Shown here in pieces: positions 24,048 to 25,690 of a stretch of DNA of 25,690 bases; positions within the stretch are counted from its first letter, which is position 1, and each line of letters starts with the position of its first letter. The translations under genes were made by a program, and so were the position numbers. The stretch comes from Dysgonomonas mossii (lineage in GTDB: Bacteria; Bacteroidota; Bacteroidia; Bacteroidales; Dysgonomonadaceae): contig NZ_SPPK01000010.1 in NCBI RefSeq assembly GCF_004569505.1, positions 1 through 25,690 on the forward strand, in the 5' to 3' direction. Below the pieces are notes generated by a model. It was not told the DNA's origin. It saw only the letters and a list, made by a program, of their open reading frames with translations, and searched no databases.

Positions 24048-24102
24048 AAATCCTTGTAATCGACTGAATATCAGTATTGGTTTCAAGGATTTTTATTTTT
24101 TA
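24048..24102. terminator. hairpin between convergent genes
   Basis: aaatccttg (24048-24056) pairs with caaggattt (24084-24092) across a 27-base loop and is followed by ttattttttag on the plus strand. It lies between the XRE gene and the convergent TIR gene. The rest of 23931-24185 is AT-rich and shows nothing else. Confidence 0.5.
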
Positions 24103-24185
24103 GGATTAGAAATAGGATTAAAACCAATGATTCTCCAGTGTTTTAAGGGGTTTTCTCAAGGTAGAAAGTTTGTTTTTATATAACG

Positions 24186-25109
24186 TTAAAAAGGTAAATC
24201 ATCATCCAAATCAAGGTTACTTACCATGAAGGTTTTATGATTAACTGGTGACAAATCGTACTTTTTAAATATTCTGTTTACAATGTCAAAAATAGGCTTA
24301 TTATTCAGATTATTATTAGAATAAAACTTTGAATGTAATTCTGCTATATATGCTATTTCAATATTAGGAATCTTTTCTAAAAGAGCTATCCATTTCAAAC
24401 CTTCTTCGGCATTCTTTGAATTCAATACCAAATTACGAATCATTTCAGCATATGTTGATTTAGATTTTTCATTCGTAGCTACAATCTTAAATATTTCTTC
24501 TGCGATTTTATTAGAGTCTTTATCTTTAGATTGTATTCCCTGATATTTTCCAAATAAACCATAAGGATCAGCACCTTTTCTTATCGTAACAATAAGTATC
24601 TTTCGACCAATAGCTACTCCAACCTCTTGGTCACACCAATGACTTTTTATAAAATCTGGAGTAACGATTGCACATAAACCATTCATGCTAAATAAAGCTC
24701 GTTCGATTTCGACCATCCATTCTTTAGAAGGCTCAATATCTTCATGAGCTACAAATCCAGATATCGCATATTCCTCCAAACATATTTTTAAATTAGTCGC
24801 AGATGATTTATTTGCTGTTAAATGACTAATAAACATCTTGAAGAAACCAAGTTTCCAACATAGTGGTTCTTCAGCCAATATAAAGCTTTCTGATTTTAAT
24901 AAACCTAACTCTTCCGCTATTTTAAGAATTTTCGTGGTAAGAACTCCTTCTAAGACTTTTTGGACATACACCTTCTTACTCCCATATCCATCTGATAATT
25001 TATTTATTCCATATTCAGTTAAATATAAGTCTATTTCATCATAGGTCATTCGTCTTTGTAATTCAACAGCAATAGAATGAATTAAATTTACTTTTTCTAA
25101 AGGAGTCAT
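24186..25109 (-). CDS. TIR-domain protein, probable defence effector
   Basis: 307 residues from ATG 25109; the upstream TTG is less likely. Residues ~1-75 form a helical N-terminal domain (LIHSIAVELQRRMTYDEIDLYL ... ILKIAEELGLL) like those that precede effectors in bacterial immune proteins. Residues ~88-195 are a TIR domain: KMFISHL, GFVAHEDIEPSKEWMVEIERAL with candidate catalytic Glu134/136, CAIVTPDFIKSHWCDQEVG, and ILIVTIRKGADPYGL. Bacterial TIR domains commonly cleave NAD+ or make signalling nucleotides. The C-terminal ~110 residues are helical and unidentified, ending in DLDLDDDLPF. It stands alone, with no Thoeris ThsA- or CBASS-like partner in view. Confidence 0.85.
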   Translation of the reverse strand: MTPLEKVNLIHSIAVELQRRMTYDEIDLYLTEYGINKLSDGYGSKKVYVQKVLEGVLTTKILKIAEELGLLKSESFILAEEPLCWKLGFFKMFISHLTANKSSATNLKICLEEYAISGFVAHEDIEPSKEWMVEIERALFSMNGLCAIVTPDFIKSHWCDQEVGVAIGRKILIVTIRKGADPYGLFGKYQGIQSKDKDSNKIAEEIFKIVATNEKSKSTYAEMIRNLVLNSKNAEEGLKWIALLEKIPNIEIAYIAELHSKFYSNNNLNNKPIFDIVNRIFKKYDLSPVNHKTFMVSNLDLDDDLPF

Positions 25110-25574
25110 ATTAATCAATATTTATAATATTTAGATAAAAATACTAATTTATAATTAAGTTTAAGTAAGTCGTGAAATAAATTGTTTTACAGGCTTTATT
25201 TATTCAATTCCTACATCTACTTCGGTTTTATATATAGAAGTCAATAGCAAGCCTCTAATGAGTCTTATCGGTCAATTTATAAATATAATTACTGAGTCGA
25301 ATCTTCGGTTTCAGCCTTTCCAATATACCTCAATAATATTCATACTAGTGTCATCTATCCCGAACTTACATTCGGGATAGATAGGCATTACTAGCAATAT
25401 TTTCAGGTATCTTACAACCTCTATCATAATTATAGTGCTTACTTATAGCTCTCTATACTTTGCAGTCACTAGAGATTAAACCATTATCACCAATCTATTA
25501 TCAACCAATATTACGATATTAGTTACTGGCGAATAGTGTTTGCTATATTTCATACAAGCCAATTGGAAAATCCA
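25110..25574. other. gene-free AT-rich stretch
   Basis: About 460 bases with no supported gene. The only notable structure is a 12-bp perfect hairpin, atctatcccgaa (25353-25364) with ttcgggatagat (25371-25382), around a six-base loop. It has no T run on either side. Confidence 0.5.
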
Positions 25575-25580
25575 GTTCAG

Positions 25581-25662
25581 ATTGCCCCCTTTTGCCAAGT
25601 CTAAATTGACCCCTGAAAAAACTTTATTATTACCCCTAAAATATCCTGGTCGACGGGGTCAT
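25581..25662. mobile_element. 24-bp-spaced terminal repeats, possible IS21-type end
   Basis: attgccccct (25581-25590), attgacccct (25605-25614) and attacccct (25629-25637) start exactly 24 bases apart. An inverted copy, ggggtcat, lies at 25655-25662. Multiple spaced copies of a GACCCC motif near the end are a feature of IS21-family terminal regions in Bacteroidota. No istA or istB lies within the window, so the call rests on the repeats alone. Confidence 0.4.
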
Positions 25663-25690
25663 TTTTATTTTAGCTTTACTTGTTTTTGTT

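Noticed and set aside
24186..25109. Thoeris or CBASS system
   Set aside because: No ThsA-like SLOG/Sir2 protein, nucleotide cyclase or cap effector gene lies next to the TIR gene within the window.
1..25690. CRISPR array
   Set aside because: No regularly spaced identical repeats of 24-40 bases with unique spacers; the only regular array is the 24-bp-spaced short motif at the right edge.

Overview
The window reads as an accessory region of a low-GC Bacteroidota chromosome, most likely order Bacteroidales (the Dysgonomonas/Parabacteroides/Bacteroides neighbourhood; the genus cannot be fixed from sequence alone). Reasons: SusC-like TonB receptor architecture, DUF4876 and DUF6850 family proteins, Bacteroides-type Mob proteins, AT-rich leaders without strong Shine-Dalgarno sites, and promoter elements of the TAnnTTTG type.

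Left part (1-5.6 kb) is a patchwork of mobile-element remains. It holds a tyrosine integrase cut off before its catalytic domain, with arm-type-like repeats and a tRNA-Ser-end-like sequence beside it. Next come a complete ATPase with a nuclease-like C-terminus, a hairpin-rich leader before a frameshifted gene, a 52-residue small ORF, a radical SAM enzyme, and two further broken genes. Several of the breaks are single-base losses in A or T runs.

From 5.9 to 8.0 kb there is a two-gene unit: a subtilisin-like (S8) lipoprotein protease followed by a small lipoprotein resembling PrcB-type protease-complex subunits. It has paired palindromes upstream and a strong terminator downstream. From 8.3 to 9.6 kb decay resumes: an SRAP/HMCES-like pseudogene, a short orphan ORF, a truncated relaxase and its MobC-like partner.

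The centrepiece (9.7-20.8 kb) is a seven-gene, tightly spaced, all-plus-strand operon behind a good Bacteroides-type promoter. Its genes encode a TonB-dependent receptor, a DUF4876 lipoprotein, a DUF6850 outer-membrane barrel, a gingipain-like (C25) cysteine peptidase with a repeat-rich C-terminal half, two tandem paralogous lipoproteins, and an APC amino-acid permease. I read this as a proteolysis-plus-uptake system that cuts a protein or peptide at the surface and imports the products. It is analogous in logic to a polysaccharide-utilisation locus, but no SusD is present. Substrate and exact function are unknown.

The right part (20.8-25.7 kb) is a small defence and regulation cluster: an AbiEi/AbiEii (type IV toxin-antitoxin/abortive infection) pair with a small third ORF, a divergent pair of HTH regulators sharing operator-like repeats, and a TIR-domain protein. 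The window ends in 24-bp-spaced repeats that look like the terminus of an IS21-type insertion sequence.
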